A program made the position numbers and the translations under genes. This document shows positions 35,339-44,808 of a stretch of DNA of 64,000 nucleotides, piece after piece (position 1 is the first letter of the stretch; every line of letters begins with the position of its first letter). The stretch is from Collinsella sp. AF23-2 (GTDB taxonomy: Bacteria; Actinomycetota; Coriobacteriia; Coriobacteriales; Coriobacteriaceae), in assembly GCF_003459245.1 (NCBI RefSeq), contig NZ_QRVG01000009.1, positions 15,507-79,506 on the forward strand, in the 5' to 3' direction. Below the pieces are notes generated by a model. It made no database searches, was not told the origin of the DNA, and saw only the letters and a program-made list of their open reading frames with translations.

Positions 35339-36748
35339 CTAGCCGTAGATGCGTTGGGGCTGCTCTTCGCCCTTGACGGCGGCTTCGGTTACGACGACCT
35401 TGGCTACGCCCTCCTCGCTGGGGAGGTCGAACATCGTCTGCTGCAGCACGTCCTCGCAGATGGCGCGCAGGCCGCGGGCGCCGGTCTTGCGGGCGAGCGC
35501 CATGCGGGCGATCTCGTGCAGAGCCGCGTCCTCAAACTCAAGATCGACGTCCTCGAGCTGGAACATCTTGCGGTACTGTCGCACCACGGCGTTCTTGGGC
35601 TCGGTCAGAATCGACACCAGGTCGTCCTCGTCGAGCGCCTGCGTCTGGGTGACGACGGGCGTACGCCCCACGAACTCGGGGATCATGCCAAAGGCGTTGA
35701 GGTCCTGCGGGAGCACCTGACGCAACAGGTCGTTCTCGTCGACCGAGGTGGGACCGGCGATCTCGGAGTTAAAGCCCACGCCCTTGTTGCCCACGCGATC
35801 GGCGATGATCTTGTCCAGGCCCACAAAGGCACCGCCGCAGATAAACAGGATATTCGTCGTGTCGATCTGCAGCAGCTCCTGCTGGGGATGCTTGCGGCCG
35901 CCGGTGGGCGGAACGCTTGCCACCGTGCCCTCAAGAATCTTAAGCAGCGCCTGCTGAACGCCCTCCCCCGAGACATCGCGGGTGATGGAGAGGTTCTCGG
36001 CCTTGCGGGCGATCTTGTCGATCTCGTCCACGTAGATGATGCCGACCTGCGCGCGCTCGATATCGCCATCGGCGGCGTTGATGAGCTTGAGCAGGATGTT
36101 CTCCACGTCCTCGCCCACGTAACCGGCCTCGGTGAGTGCGGTGGCGTCGGCGATGGCAAACGGCACCTCGAGGATGCGCGCGAGCGTCTGGGCGAGCAGG
36201 GTCTTACCGGTACCGGTGGGACCGAGAAGCAAAATATTGGACTTGGCGAGCTCCACCTCGTCCATATCGTCGTCGAGCTGCGAGTCCAGGCCGTCATCAA
36301 AGGCCGAAAGCGCGGCGCCGCCCTCGATCACGCGGCGGTAATGGTTGTACACGGCCACAGACATGGCGCGCTTGGCGTCTTCCTGGCCCATGACATAGGC
36401 CGAAAGCTCGGCATAGATCTCGTGCGGCGTCGGCACGTGCGTAATGACCTGTCGGGCGTCGTCCTCGAGCTCAAAGCCCTCGGCCTCGGGATCCATGGCG
36501 GGCTGAGATGCAGCCTGGCCGTGATCGTTGAGGAAGCCCGGCAGCTTGCCGTTGCGGGCGGCGTCCATAAAGTCCGATGCCAGCGACTCCTCCAAGATCT
36601 CGGAGCAGGCGGCGACGCACTCGTCGCAGATAAAGATGTTGGTAGGACCCTTTACAAGGCGGCGAACCTGCCCCTGCTCTTTTCCGCAGAAAGAGCAGCG
36701 GATGGGGTTGCCGTTCTCGTCAAAGTTGTCCTGCATGTTACCGGCCAT
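35339..36748 (-). CDS. clpX: ATP-dependent Clp protease ATP-binding subunit ClpX
   Basis: A 469-residue AAA+ unfoldase. The N-terminal zinc-binding domain has CSFCGKEQ..V and CDECVAAC. Then come Walker A GPTGTGKT, Walker B IIYVDEID, the pore loop GYVGEDVE, sensor arginine regions and the C-terminal small domain ending [13 protein letters not shown]. It recognises tagged substrates and feeds them to ClpP. The linker after the zinc domain is long (about residues 60-110), which makes the protein somewhat longer than the usual 420. It follows clpP by 1 base on the same strand, so the two are one operon. Confidence 0.97.
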   Translation of the reverse strand: MAGNMQDNFDENGNPIRCSFCGKEQGQVRRLVKGPTNIFICDECVAACSEILEESLASDFMDAARNGKLPGFLNDHGQAASQPAMDPEAEGFELEDDARQVITHVPTPHEIYAELSAYVMGQEDAKRAMSVAVYNHYRRVIEGGAALSAFDDGLDSQLDDDMDEVELAKSNILLLGPTGTGKTLLAQTLARILEVPFAIADATALTEAGYVGEDVENILLKLINAADGDIERAQVGIIYVDEIDKIARKAENLSITRDVSGEGVQQALLKILEGTVASVPPTGGRKHPQQELLQIDTTNILFICGGAFVGLDKIIADRVGNKGVGFNSEIAGPTSVDENDLLRQVLPQDLNAFGMIPEFVGRTPVVTQTQALDEDDLVSILTEPKNAVVRQYRKMFQLEDVDLEFEDAALHEIARMALARKTGARGLRAICEDVLQQTMFDLPSEEGVAKVVVTEAAVKGEEQPQRIYG

Positions 36749-36749
36749 C

Positions 36750-37370
36750 CTAGGCGTCCTTCGCGGCGAGGTCGCGCGAGGTGACGATACGGTCGATCAG
36801 GCCGTAGTCGAGGGCCTCGGCAGCGGTCAGGTAGTTGTCGCGCTCGGTATCGGCCTGGACCTTCTCGATGGGCTGGCCCGAGGCGTCGGACAGGATCTGG
36901 TTGAGCTCGCGGCGGGTCTTCTTGATCTCCTCGGCCACAATCTCGATCTCGGTCTGCTGGCCCTGGGCACCGCCGCTGGGCTGGTGAATCATGACCTTGG
37001 AGTGCGGCAGGCAGAAGCGCTTGCCCTTGGCGCCGGCCGAAAGCAGCACGGCGGCCATAGACGCGGCCATACCGACGCAAATGGTGGAAACCTGCGGCTT
37101 GATAAAGTTCATGGTGTCAAGAATCGCCAGGCCGGAGTAGACCTCGCCACCGGGCGAATTGATGTAGAGCGAGATATCCTTCTCGGCATCCTGGCTCTCA
37201 AGATGCAGCAGCTGGGCAACGACCAGGTTGGCGCTGACGGAGTTGATCTCCTCGCCCAAGAAGATGATGCGGTCGTTGAGCAGGCGCGAATAGATATCGT
37301 AGCTGCGCTCGCCGCGCGGCGTCTGCTCGATAACGTATGGCACGAGGGCGGAATCGAACTTAGCGATCAT
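36750..37370 (-). CDS. clpP: ATP-dependent Clp protease proteolytic subunit ClpP
   Basis: About 206 residues, a self-compartmentalised serine protease. The catalytic Ser is in [14 protein letters not shown], His in [15 protein letters not shown], and Asp in the [13 protein letters not shown] region. The frame opens at 37382, but GGAG lies 6 bases before ATG 37370, which I take as the start. It is co-transcribed with clpX. The upstream gap to tig holds a strong hairpin, so clpPX is probably separate from tig transcription. Confidence 0.95.
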   Translation of the reverse strand: MIAKFDSALVPYVIEQTPRGERSYDIYSRLLNDRIIFLGEEINSVSANLVVAQLLHLESQDAEKDISLYINSPGGEVYSGLAILDTMNFIKPQVSTICVGMAASMAAVLLSAGAKGKRFCLPHSKVMIHQPSGGAQGQQTEIEIVAEEIKKTRRELNQILSDASGQPIEKVQADTERDNYLTAAEALDYGLIDRIVTSRDLAAKDA

Positions 37371-37415
37371 ACGCATCTCCATTTCTCTTACGGACCAATA
37401 GTGGTTCTAGACAAA

Positions 37416-37456
37416 CGTACGGTGCCCGCATGCTATGCATTGGCTGGCACCGTACG
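37416..37456 (-). terminator. Hairpin between tig and clpP, probable terminator
   Basis: CGTACGGTGCC and GGCACCGTACG are perfect 11-bp arms around a 19-base loop. On the minus strand TTTGTCT follows, which is a weak U-tract. It probably stops most tig transcription before clpP. Confidence 0.6.
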
Positions 37457-37532
37457 AAGCAACCGGATAACCGGTGTATAACTTTACCCCATCACGGGCG
37501 CACGCAAGCGCTCGTGGGCAAGGTGGCGAGAA

Positions 37533-38834
37533 TTACTCGGCGTCCTTGGCGGTCTCGTCGACCTCGGTCACCTTGGCGTCCTCGACCAGGTGGTCGACGG
37601 CCTTGGAGCGACGGATGGACTCGCGGACGGCAGGCATGCGGCCATCGGCGATGAACTCGGCCTTTGAAGCCTCGACGTCCTTGACGCCGGCCTTCTCGAA
37701 CTCGGCGTTGATGTCGTCCTCGGTGACCTCGATCTTGAGCTCGCGGGCGAGGGCGTCGAGCGCCAGGGACTCACGGGCAACGTCGTTGGCCTGCTTGTGC
37801 AGGTCGCCGATGAACTGCTCCATGGTCAGGCCAGAAGCGGGCAGCCAGGTGTCCAGGGTCATGCCGCGGGCAGCGAGGTTGGACAGGAAGTTCTGGCCAA
37901 GCTCCTCAAAGACGGACTGCTCGTAGTCGGCGTCCATCTCGTCGAGCTGCAGGCGCTCGGCGAGAGCGGAGACGCAACGGTTCTCCTTCTCGGCCGGGAG
38001 GCGGGAAGCCTTGTCCTGCTCGATCTCGATCTTGATGGCGTCGCGCATGGCGTCGATGCTGTCGAAGCCAAAGTCGGACTTGACGAGCTCGTCGGTGAGC
38101 TCGGGGGTGTTGCGGACCTTGATGCCCTTGACGGTGACCTCGACGGTGTGGGTCTCGGCCTCCTCGCCCTCCTCGACCTCGTCGGTCCAGGTGACGGTCT
38201 TGACGTCGTCGACGTTAGCGCCGATCAGGGCCTCGTTGAACTCGGCGGGGTTGCTGTCGCTGCCGGCGATGAGCATGCGGCCCTCGGCAGCGAAGTTGTC
38301 GGCGTTCTCGACGGCCTTGAGGTCGACGGTCACGTAGTCGTCAGCCTCGACGGCACGACCCTCAACGTCCTCGAAGGTGGCACGGTAGTTGAGGAGCATC
38401 TCGACCTGGTTGTTGATCTCGGACTCGGTGACCTCCGCGGGAGGCATCTCGATCTCGACGGCGTCGAAGGAGGAGAGCTCGGCAGCAGGACGCAGGGAGA
38501 ACTCGACGGTGTAGGTGTAGTCCTCGTGATCCTTGGCGAGGTCGAGCTCCTTGTAGTCACCGTTCTTGGTGGGGACGATGTCCAGCTCGTTGAGGACAGC
38601 GGGCTCGTTGGCGGCGATCAGGTCGTTGGTAGCCTGGGCGAGGGTAGCCTCGGCGCCCAGGGCGGAATCGATGACCGGACGGGGAGCCTTGCCGGCGCGG
38701 AAGCCCGGGAAACGGTACTTCTTGGCGGTGTCCTTGTAGGCCTTCTTGATCGCGGCGTCGACGTCGGCGGCCGGGATGGTGACCGTAGCGGTGAGCTTGG
38801 CGTCCTTGACGTCAGAAGCGGTGATGTTCAACAC
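37533..38834 (-). CDS. tig: Trigger factor, ribosome-associated chaperone and peptidyl-prolyl isomerase
   Basis: About 433 residues. The N-terminal ribosome-binding domain carries the signature YRFPGFRAGKAPRPVIDSAL near residue 40. An FKBP-like domain follows (AVEADDYVTVDLKAVENADNF), then a helical C-terminal substrate domain. It binds nascent chains at the exit tunnel. The open frame reaches 38888, but AGGAGG overlaps that extension and points to GTG 38834 or TTG 38831 as the true start. The order tig-clpP-clpX is conserved in many bacteria. Confidence 0.95.
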   Translation of the reverse strand: MLNITASDVKDAKLTATVTIPAADVDAAIKKAYKDTAKKYRFPGFRAGKAPRPVIDSALGAEATLAQATNDLIAANEPAVLNELDIVPTKNGDYKELDLAKDHEDYTYTVEFSLRPAAELSSFDAVEIEMPPAEVTESEINNQVEMLLNYRATFEDVEGRAVEADDYVTVDLKAVENADNFAAEGRMLIAGSDSNPAEFNEALIGANVDDVKTVTWTDEVEEGEEAETHTVEVTVKGIKVRNTPELTDELVKSDFGFDSIDAMRDAIKIEIEQDKASRLPAEKENRCVSALAERLQLDEMDADYEQSVFEELGQNFLSNLAARGMTLDTWLPASGLTMEQFIGDLHKQANDVARESLALDALARELKIEVTEDDINAEFEKAGVKDVEASKAEFIADGRMPAVRESIRRSKAVDHLVEDAKVTEVDETAKDAE

Positions 38835-38922
38835 GTTCCTCCTCATACTGCCCAGCTTATCTGAGGTGCTGGTACCTTTATGCAACAAAGAGTCGCGACG
38901 GCCGAAGCCGACGCAGATGCGT

Positions 38923-39006
38923 TGGTGCGGGCGAAAGGACTCGAACCTTCACGGGAATCCCACCAGAACCTAAATCTGGCGCGTCTACCAATTCCGCCAC
39001 GCCCGC
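38923..39006 (-). tRNA. tRNA-Leu (anticodon TAG)
   Basis: Minus-strand cloverleaf with a GCGGGCG/CGCCCGC acceptor, encoded CCA (38923-38925), anticodon loop TTTAGGT giving TAG, a long class II variable arm as expected for Leu, and the T-arm GGTTCGAGTCC. It lies directly upstream of tig on the same strand. Confidence 0.95.
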
Positions 39007-39092
39007 ATGAGCGCACAGACTAGGAATGATAGCAGATACGAACGGCAAGCGCACGCACACCTTTTACAGGCTCACGACCTCACCACGAGTGC

Positions 39093-39117
39093 AAAAGGCG
39101 GGACGAGTTGCCCCGCC
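39093..39117 (-). terminator. Weak terminator after the molybdenum hydroxylase
   Basis: GGCGGG (39097-39102) pairs with CCCGCC (39112-39117). On the minus strand only four T follow. It lies 30 bases past the stop of the hydroxylase gene. Confidence 0.45.
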
Positions 39118-39146
39118 CCGCCAATTACGACTTGTTCGCTGACCCG

Positions 39147-41978
39147 CTACTCCCCCAGCAGAGCCTTCTCGGGCGTGATGGGCAGCGAGCGGACCTGGTG
39201 GCCGGTGGCGTGTGCGACGGCCGAGGCCACGGCGGCGAGCGGCGTGTTGATGACGACCTCGCCGATCGACTTGGCACCAAACGGGCCCGTCGGCTCGTAG
39301 CTCGGCTCAAAGGCCACGCGAATGCTGCCGATATCCAGGCGCGTGGGCAGCTTGTAGCTCATAAAGTTGCCGGTGCGCAGGCGGCCGCGATCGTCATGCT
39401 CGACAATCTCATAGAGCGCATGGCCGATACCCTGGGCAATGCCGCCCTCGGCCTGGACGCGCGCGAGTGCCTCGTTGATCACGGTGCCGCAGTCAACGGC
39501 CGCCGCATAGTCCACCACAGTCACCTTGCCGGTGGCCTTGTCGACCTCGACCTCGGCAATGCCGGCCATAAACGGCGGAGGCGAAACGGGCAGGCAGGCA
39601 GAGGCATGCGAGGTGAGCGCGTCGCCGCCCGCGATGTTCTTGACGCACAAGTTGGCAAAGTCGCGCAGCGTGAGGTAGCGGTTCTGCTCGCGTGCGGCAC
39701 GCTCGTCGGACAGGCGCACGTACTGACCATCAAAGACCACATCGGCGGCGTCCACGTCCCACATCTGGGCTGCCTTGGCGCAAATCTTCTCACGCAGCTC
39801 GGTCGCGGCGTTCTTGGCGGCCAAGCCCGTCACGTACGTACCCGAGCTCGCGTACGAGCCGGCGTCGAACGGCGACACGTCGGTGTCCACGCCGCGCACC
39901 ACGATCAGCGAGCTTTCAACGCCCAGCTCCTCGGCGGCAATCTGCGCCAGGATCGTGTCGACGCCCATGCCGTTGTCGGTAGCGCCGGTGCCGATGGTAA
40001 TAAAGCCATCCTCTTCCAGGCGCATGTCGATGCCGGCGATATCCACGTTGGAAATGCCCGAGCCCTGCATGGTGAGCGCGCAGCCCAGGGCGCGCACGCG
40101 GTCGCCCAGGTCCACGGCCAGCGGCTTGTCGCGCCAGCCGATCATGTCCATCGCGCGCAGCAGGCAGCGGTCGAGTGCGCAGGCGTTGAGCTTCTCGTTG
40201 TAGTACTGCGGCATGACCTCGCCCTCGCGCACAATGTTCTTAAGGCGCAGGTCGGCGGGATCCATGTGAAGCATGTCGGCGAGCTCGTTGACGGCGCTCT
40301 CCACGGCAAACTGGCCCTGGGTGGCACCGTAGCCACGATACGCACCGCCACGGTTGGTATTGGTGTAGACGGCGTCCCAGCTAAAGCGGCTCGCCTTCAC
40401 GTGGTTGTAGATAGGCAGGCTCTTGTGGCCCGAGAGGCCGATCGTCGTGGTGGCGTGCTCGCCATACGCACCGGCGTTGGACAGCGTGTGCAGGTCGATG
40501 GCCGTGATGGTGCCGTCGTTCATGGCGCCCAGCTTAACGGTCATCTGCATCTGGTGGCGCGAGTTGCCCGCGGTGATGGTCTCCTCGCGGGTGTAGCAGC
40601 AGTAGCTCGGACGGCCGGTCTGCTGGGTAACGAATGCCACGAAGATCTCGCAGCAGCCCGTCTGCTTGGAGCCAAAGCCGCCGCCGATGCGCGGCTTGAT
40701 GACCTGCACCTGCGACTGCGGAATATCGAGCGACTGAGCGACCATGCGGCGCACGTGGAAGGGCACCTGCGTAGAAGTGGTCACCGAGATGCGCCCAAAC
40801 GCGTCGGTCGTCGCGAAGGCGCGGAAAGTCTCCATGGGCGCGGTCTGCGTGGCCTGGCTGGTGTAAGTGCGCTCAAAGACGATGTCGCTCTGGGCGAAGG
40901 CCTCGTCAAGGTCGCCAAAGTCGCTCGTGCCGCTGCACACCAGGTTGCGCGGAACGTCGCCGCCCTGCGGGAACATAAAGGTCACGTCGCCCTCGGGGTG
41001 GACCACGATATCGTTATCGAGTGCCTGGGTAAAGTCGAGCAGGGGCTCGAGCACCTCATAGTCGACCTTGATGAGCTTGAGCGCCTTGTCGGCGGCCTCC
41101 TCGGTCTCGGCGGCGACGATCGCCACCTCTTCGTTTTGGTAACGGACGAGGTTCTCGAGGATCAAGCGGTCGTAGGGACTCGGCTGCGGATAGCTCTGAC
41201 CGGCGATGGTAAAGCGGCGCTTGGGCACGTCCTCATAGGTGTAGACTCCCACGACGCCCGGCACCTTCAGGGCGCGAGACGTGTCGATGGAGCAGATCTT
41301 GGCGCGGGCATACGGGCTGCGCTTGAGCTTAACGATGAGCGCGCCGGCGGGCACCATATCGCCCGTGTAGACGGGACGGCCCTCGAGCAGGGCCTTCGAG
41401 TCCTTCTTAGGCTGCTTATGGGTGATCTGCTTGTACGAGACACCGTCGCAGCTAGTGTCGTTGACCGGCAGCTCGGGCATCTCAAAGCCCACCTGCACGC
41501 CGGACTCGTTAAGGAAGCGGACGATGGCGCGCAGCTGGCTCTCGTAGCCGCTGCAGCGGCAGAGGTTGCCGGCCAGCTGGCGCGAGAGCTCCTCGCGCGT
41601 GGCGACGAGGCTCGGGTCCTCCTTGGCGGCGCGGGCGAGCGCCAGCACGTTCATGATGAGGCCGGGGGCGCAAAAACCGCACTGCTCGGCGCCTTCGGCA
41701 GCCATCGCACGGGCAAGCGCCTCGGACTCGGCCTTGAGGCCCTCGAGCGTGGTGACAGAGCGGCCCTCGACACGCGCGGCGGGAACCGAGCAGCTCAACA
41801 TCGGATCGCCATCGAGCCACACCGTGCACAGGCCGCAGTTGGTGGTCTCGCAGGCGCAGCGCACCGACGCGCAACCCTGCTCGCGCAAAAGCGAAAAGAG
41901 CATGGTGTCGGGGGCAATCTGAACCTTGACCTTACGGCCGTTGAGCGTAAAGGAAAGATCGATGAGTTTGGCAGCCAT
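39147..41978 (-). CDS. Molybdenum hydroxylase, fused [2Fe-2S] and molybdopterin subunits (xanthine dehydrogenase type)
   Basis: A 943-residue protein. Two N-terminal [2Fe-2S] sites are carried by C41, C43, C48, C51 and C63, and by C100, C103, C140 and C142 (CGFCAPGLIMN, NLCRCSGYE). From about residue 185 the aldehyde-oxidase/xanthine-dehydrogenase molybdopterin domain follows, with KPRIGGGFGSKQ, GGAYRGYGATQGQFA and GTVINEALARVQAEGGIAQG. It hydroxylates a purine-like or other N-heterocycle, passing electrons to the FAD subunit encoded upstream (overlap of one base, TAATG). Fused small/large subunits with a nearby selD/yedF/DUF3343 set recall the selenium-dependent molybdenum hydroxylases. That selenium dependence is an inference from context, since selenium there is a labile cofactor and not visible in the sequence. 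The substrate is unknown. Confidence 0.88.
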   Translation of the reverse strand: MAAKLIDLSFTLNGRKVKVQIAPDTMLFSLLREQGCASVRCACETTNCGLCTVWLDGDPMLSCSVPAARVEGRSVTTLEGLKAESEALARAMAAEGAEQCGFCAPGLIMNVLALARAAKEDPSLVATREELSRQLAGNLCRCSGYESQLRAIVRFLNESGVQVGFEMPELPVNDTSCDGVSYKQITHKQPKKDSKALLEGRPVYTGDMVPAGALIVKLKRSPYARAKICSIDTSRALKVPGVVGVYTYEDVPKRRFTIAGQSYPQPSPYDRLILENLVRYQNEEVAIVAAETEEAADKALKLIKVDYEVLEPLLDFTQALDNDIVVHPEGDVTFMFPQGGDVPRNLVCSGTSDFGDLDEAFAQSDIVFERTYTSQATQTAPMETFRAFATTDAFGRISVTTSTQVPFHVRRMVAQSLDIPQSQVQVIKPRIGGGFGSKQTGCCEIFVAFVTQQTGRPSYCCYTREETITAGNSRHQMQMTVKLGAMNDGTITAIDLHTLSNAGAYGEHATTTIGLSGHKSLPIYNHVKASRFSWDAVYTNTNRGGAYRGYGATQGQFAVESAVNELADMLHMDPADLRLKNIVREGEVMPQYYNEKLNACALDRCLLRAMDMIGWRDKPLAVDLGDRVRALGCALTMQGSGISNVDIAGIDMRLEEDGFITIGTGATDNGMGVDTILAQIAAEELGVESSLIVVRGVDTDVSPFDAGSYASSGTYVTGLAAKNAATELREKICAKAAQMWDVDAADVVFDGQYVRLSDERAAREQNRYLTLRDFANLCVKNIAGGDALTSHASACLPVSPPPFMAGIAEVEVDKATGKVTVVDYAAAVDCGTVINEALARVQAEGGIAQGIGHALYEIVEHDDRGRLRTGNFMSYKLPTRLDIGSIRVAFEPSYEPTGPFGAKSIGEVVINTPLAAVASAVAHATGHQVRSLPITPEKALLGE

Positions 41979-42892
41979 TAGCGCACCTCGCTAGAATCGA
42001 CGCCGGGCACGCGGCGGCAGGAATACTCGTCCGTGGCAAACTTAGGCACTTGCACGGTCTCGAGCTCGCGGGCAAGCGCGGCCGAAAGCTCGATGCCGGC
42101 GGCGCGGCGCACGGCCTGAATCGCCAGCGGGGCCGAGATGCGGCGTCGATACTCGGCCGAGCCCCACATGTTGGTGCCATAGCTCAGCGCGCGCACGGAC
42201 GCGGCCAGGGCGCGCAGCTCGTCCTCGGAAGGCTGTTCGCTCTCGAGGCCGCATGCCTCGCCCTGCAGCAGGGTCGCACGCAGCGGGCGGGCACCCACGG
42301 TGACATGCCAGCTGTTATCCCACCAGGCGGCGGTAACGTTTAGAGAGGGGAAGTCGGTCGCGGCCTTGCGCACGGCCTCGTAGCTCGCGCGGTAATCGTG
42401 CTTTACGACCACGACGTGCTCGATCACGTCGCGCACATAGCCCATGTTCACAAACTCGGCGAGCGGCACGCGGCCGGCACCCGTCAGCTCAACGTACGAG
42501 TCGAGCGCCAAAAAGGCGGAGAGCACGTCCGAAAAACCAAAGCGGCCGTAGATGCTGCCACCCACCGTGGCGGTATTGCGAAGCTGCACGCCCACGATGT
42601 CGTGAACGGCAAACTCAAATACGTTGTTGACGAGCGCGTTGAGCTCGGCATGGCGCTCGAGCTGGCGCAGGGTGCACATGGCACCGATGCGAAACTCGGT
42701 CTCGGTCTCCTCGATCTGATCGAGTCCGCAGGCCGAAAGGTCAATCGCCGTCGCCACGCGACGTGAACCAAGGCGCATCCAGATGCCGCCGCCCACAATC
42801 TTGTTGTTGCGGTTTTTCTGCAAGAGCTCATAGGCTTCGGCCGCGTTTCCAACACGGACGTAGGTACCGAACTTGAGCACGTTCTCCCCCAT
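41978..42892 (-). CDS. FAD-binding subunit of the molybdenum hydroxylase
   Basis: A 304-residue protein of the CO dehydrogenase flavoprotein type. KIVGGGIWMRLGSRRVATAIDL binds FAD pyrophosphate near residues 30-52. IGAMCTLRQLERHAEL and VGVQLRNTATVGGSI are typical, and a CODH-C-type domain fills the C-terminus. It passes electrons from the Fe-S centres to NAD or another acceptor. It is the first gene of a two-gene unit with the fused subunit. The gdhA terminator (42959-42989) lies just upstream, so the promoter must be within 42893-42958. Confidence 0.88.
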   Translation of the reverse strand: MGENVLKFGTYVRVGNAAEAYELLQKNRNNKIVGGGIWMRLGSRRVATAIDLSACGLDQIEETETEFRIGAMCTLRQLERHAELNALVNNVFEFAVHDIVGVQLRNTATVGGSIYGRFGFSDVLSAFLALDSYVELTGAGRVPLAEFVNMGYVRDVIEHVVVVKHDYRASYEAVRKAATDFPSLNVTAAWWDNSWHVTVGARPLRATLLQGEACGLESEQPSEDELRALAASVRALSYGTNMWGSAEYRRRISAPLAIQAVRRAAGIELSAALARELETVQVPKFATDEYSCRRVPGVDSSEVR

Positions 42893-42958
42893 CTCTTTAC
42901 TTGTCCAGTATCTCTAAGTGTACCAAACGAGGGCGCACGACCCTCACCACCATAGAAA

Positions 42959-42989
42959 AAGGCTCCCGGCAGGAATTGTCGGGAGCCTT
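42959..42989 (-). terminator. Terminator of gdhA
   Basis: AAGGCTCCCG and CGGGAGCCTT form a 10-bp stem with an 11-base loop, flanked by an A-run on the plus strand (T-run in the gdhA transcript direction). Confidence 0.8.
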
Positions 42990-43031
42990 AGCGCATCAGC
43001 GAGTGCTGTACGGAGCTATGTCAGGCTGAAT

Positions 43032-44387
43032 TTAGCAGACGCCCTGAGCGAGCATGGCGTCGGCGACCTTCAGGAAGCCGGCGATGTTGGCGCCCATGAC
43101 AAAGTTGCCCTCCTGGCCATACTCCTTGGCGGTGTCGTCCACGTTGTGGAACATGCCGCGCATGAGCTGCTCGAGCTTGCCGTCGACCTCCTCGAAGGTC
43201 CAGGACAGGTGCTCGGCGTTCTGGCTCATCTCGAGGCCGGACACGAGCACGCCGCCGGCGTTGGCAGCCTTACCGGGCATAAAGGCGACGCCGTTCTCCT
43301 GGAAGTAGGTCGTGGCCTCGATGGTCGTGGGCATGTTCGCGCCCTCGCCGACCACCTTGCAGCCATTGGCGACGAGCGCCTGGGCGTCCTCGAGCAGCAG
43401 CGTGTTCTCGCGAGCGCAGGGCAGCGCGATGTCGCAGGGCAGCTGCCACACGCCGCGGCCGTCGCCCTCGTGCCACACGGCACCGGGCTTCTCGTCAACG
43501 TACATGGCGAGCGTGACGCCCTTGTCGTGGCCGGAGCGCTTCTGGTTGTAGACGTGCTCGAGCACGGAGTAGTCGATGCCGTCGGGATCCTCGACCCAGC
43601 CGTGGGTATCGGAGCAGGCCAGCACCTTGCCGCCAAGCTGGGAAACCTTCTGGACGGCGTAGATAGCGACATTGCCGGAACCGTGAACGACGACGTTCTT
43701 GCCCTCGAAGGAGTCGCCGCGGCTCTTGAGGTACTCGTCCACAAAGTAGACCAGGCCGTAGCCGGTGGCCTCGGTACGGGCGAGCGAGCCGCCAAAGGAG
43801 AGGCCCTTGCCGGTGAGGACGCCGGTCCACTCGTTGGTCAGGCGCTTGTACTGACCGAACATGTAGGCCACCTCGCGGCCGCCAACGCCCAGGTCGCCGG
43901 CGGGAACGTCGGTATTGGGGCCAATATGGCGATAGAGTTCGGTCATGAAGGACTGGCAGAAGTGCATGATCTCGTTGTTGGACTTGCCCTTGGGGTCAAA
44001 GTCGGAGCCGCCCTTGCCGCCGCCCATGGGAAGGGTGGTCAGGCTGTTCTTGAGGATCTGCTCCAGGCCCAGGAACTTGAGCATGCCCAGGGTGACCGTC
44101 GGGTTAAAGCGCAGGCCGCCCTTGTAGGGTCCAATGGCAGAGTTGAACTCGACGCGATAGCCGCGGTTGACCTGGACCTTACCCTGGTCGTCGACCCAGG
44201 GAACACGGAACATAACGATGCGCTCGGGCTCGACGAGGCGCTCAAGCAGGGCGGCCTCCTCGTACTCGGGATGGGCGTCGAGCGCCGGCTGGATGGTGCC
44301 GAGGATCTCGGTCGCGGCCTGGATGAACTCAGGCTGCTCGGGATAGCGGGCCTTGAGCTCGTCGAGAACTTTCTGCGTGTAGCTCAT
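43032..44387 (-). CDS. gdhA: Glutamate dehydrogenase (hexameric, probably NADP-specific)
   Basis: A 451-residue enzyme making glutamate from 2-oxoglutarate and ammonia. RVPWVDDQGKVQVNRGYRVEF and PYKGGLRFNPTV open the substrate domain. The catalytic Lys is in TTLPMGGGKGGSDFDPKGK. The nucleotide-binding domain has VVVHGSGNVAIYAVQK. ATG 44387 with GGAGGA upstream is preferred to a longer frame reaching 44435. The leader contains a CGCGGC/GCCGCG hairpin near 44420-44440. It stands as its own unit downstream of selC. Confidence 0.95.
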   Translation of the reverse strand: MSYTQKVLDELKARYPEQPEFIQAATEILGTIQPALDAHPEYEEAALLERLVEPERIVMFRVPWVDDQGKVQVNRGYRVEFNSAIGPYKGGLRFNPTVTLGMLKFLGLEQILKNSLTTLPMGGGKGGSDFDPKGKSNNEIMHFCQSFMTELYRHIGPNTDVPAGDLGVGGREVAYMFGQYKRLTNEWTGVLTGKGLSFGGSLARTEATGYGLVYFVDEYLKSRGDSFEGKNVVVHGSGNVAIYAVQKVSQLGGKVLACSDTHGWVEDPDGIDYSVLEHVYNQKRSGHDKGVTLAMYVDEKPGAVWHEGDGRGVWQLPCDIALPCARENTLLLEDAQALVANGCKVVGEGANMPTTIEATTYFQENGVAFMPGKAANAGGVLVSGLEMSQNAEHLSWTFEEVDGKLEQLMRGMFHNVDDTAKEYGQEGNFVMGANIAGFLKVADAMLAQGVC

Positions 44388-44601
44388 GCTTCCTCCAATG
44401 ATGGGAAACGAAAAATGTTGATCGCGGCACCCCATGCGCCGCGAACTTTATCGTTTATGGATAATATCGCACTGTTGCGGGAAAATTTCGCATAAGCCGA
44501 CGAGCAGATGTTTCGTTTTGATTACGATGCAGGTAGAAGCGTTTTTGAGCACCCGACGTACAAATCGCGTGTTTCGAAGCTGTTTCGTCCACATGGTCCA
44601 T

Positions 44602-44636
44602 ACCACCACAAAGAGGACAGGCACCTTTGTGGTGGT
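44602..44636. repeat. REP-like hairpin after selC
   Basis: ACCACCACAAAG (44602-44613) and CTTTGTGGTGGT (44625-44636) are perfect 12-bp arms around an 11-base loop AGGACAGGCAC. No U-tract follows on either strand. It begins 13 bases beyond the selC 3' end and may stabilise or process the sel transcript. The GGACAGG core recurs in the inverted repeat at 48302-48390. Confidence 0.6.
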
Positions 44637-44649
44637 TGGCAGGATGCGT

Positions 44650-44746
44650 TGGCGGGAACGTATGTGAATCGAACACATCCAAGACGTTTTGCACGCCTCA
44701 CAACGGTTTTGAGGACCGCGGGGCCCACCGGAGCCCATCCGTTCCC
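44650..44746 (-). tRNA. selC: tRNA-Sec (selenocysteine, anticodon TCA)
   Basis: Minus strand, 97 bases with encoded CCA. Acceptor GGGAACG pairs with CGTTCCC. The D-arm has the extended six-pair stem GGGCTC/GGGCCC and a CGGT loop. The anticodon loop CCTCAAA reads UGA. The variable arm is long (GAGGCGT/ACGTCTT) and the T-arm is TGTG-TTCGATT-CACA. The extended D-stem and large variable arm are diagnostic for tRNA-Sec. It lies 62 bases after the selB stop, in the same direction, forming a selA-selB-selC unit. Confidence 0.93.
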
Positions 44747-44808
44747 AAACGTGGCGGTATTTTACCAAACCCAACAGACCACAACCGAAAAGAGCGATGC
44801 GGAAACCG

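Noticed and set aside
39108..41981. 957-codon plus-strand frame opposite the molybdenum hydroxylase
   Set aside because: Antisense shadow; the minus-strand protein has all Fe-S and molybdopterin motifs.
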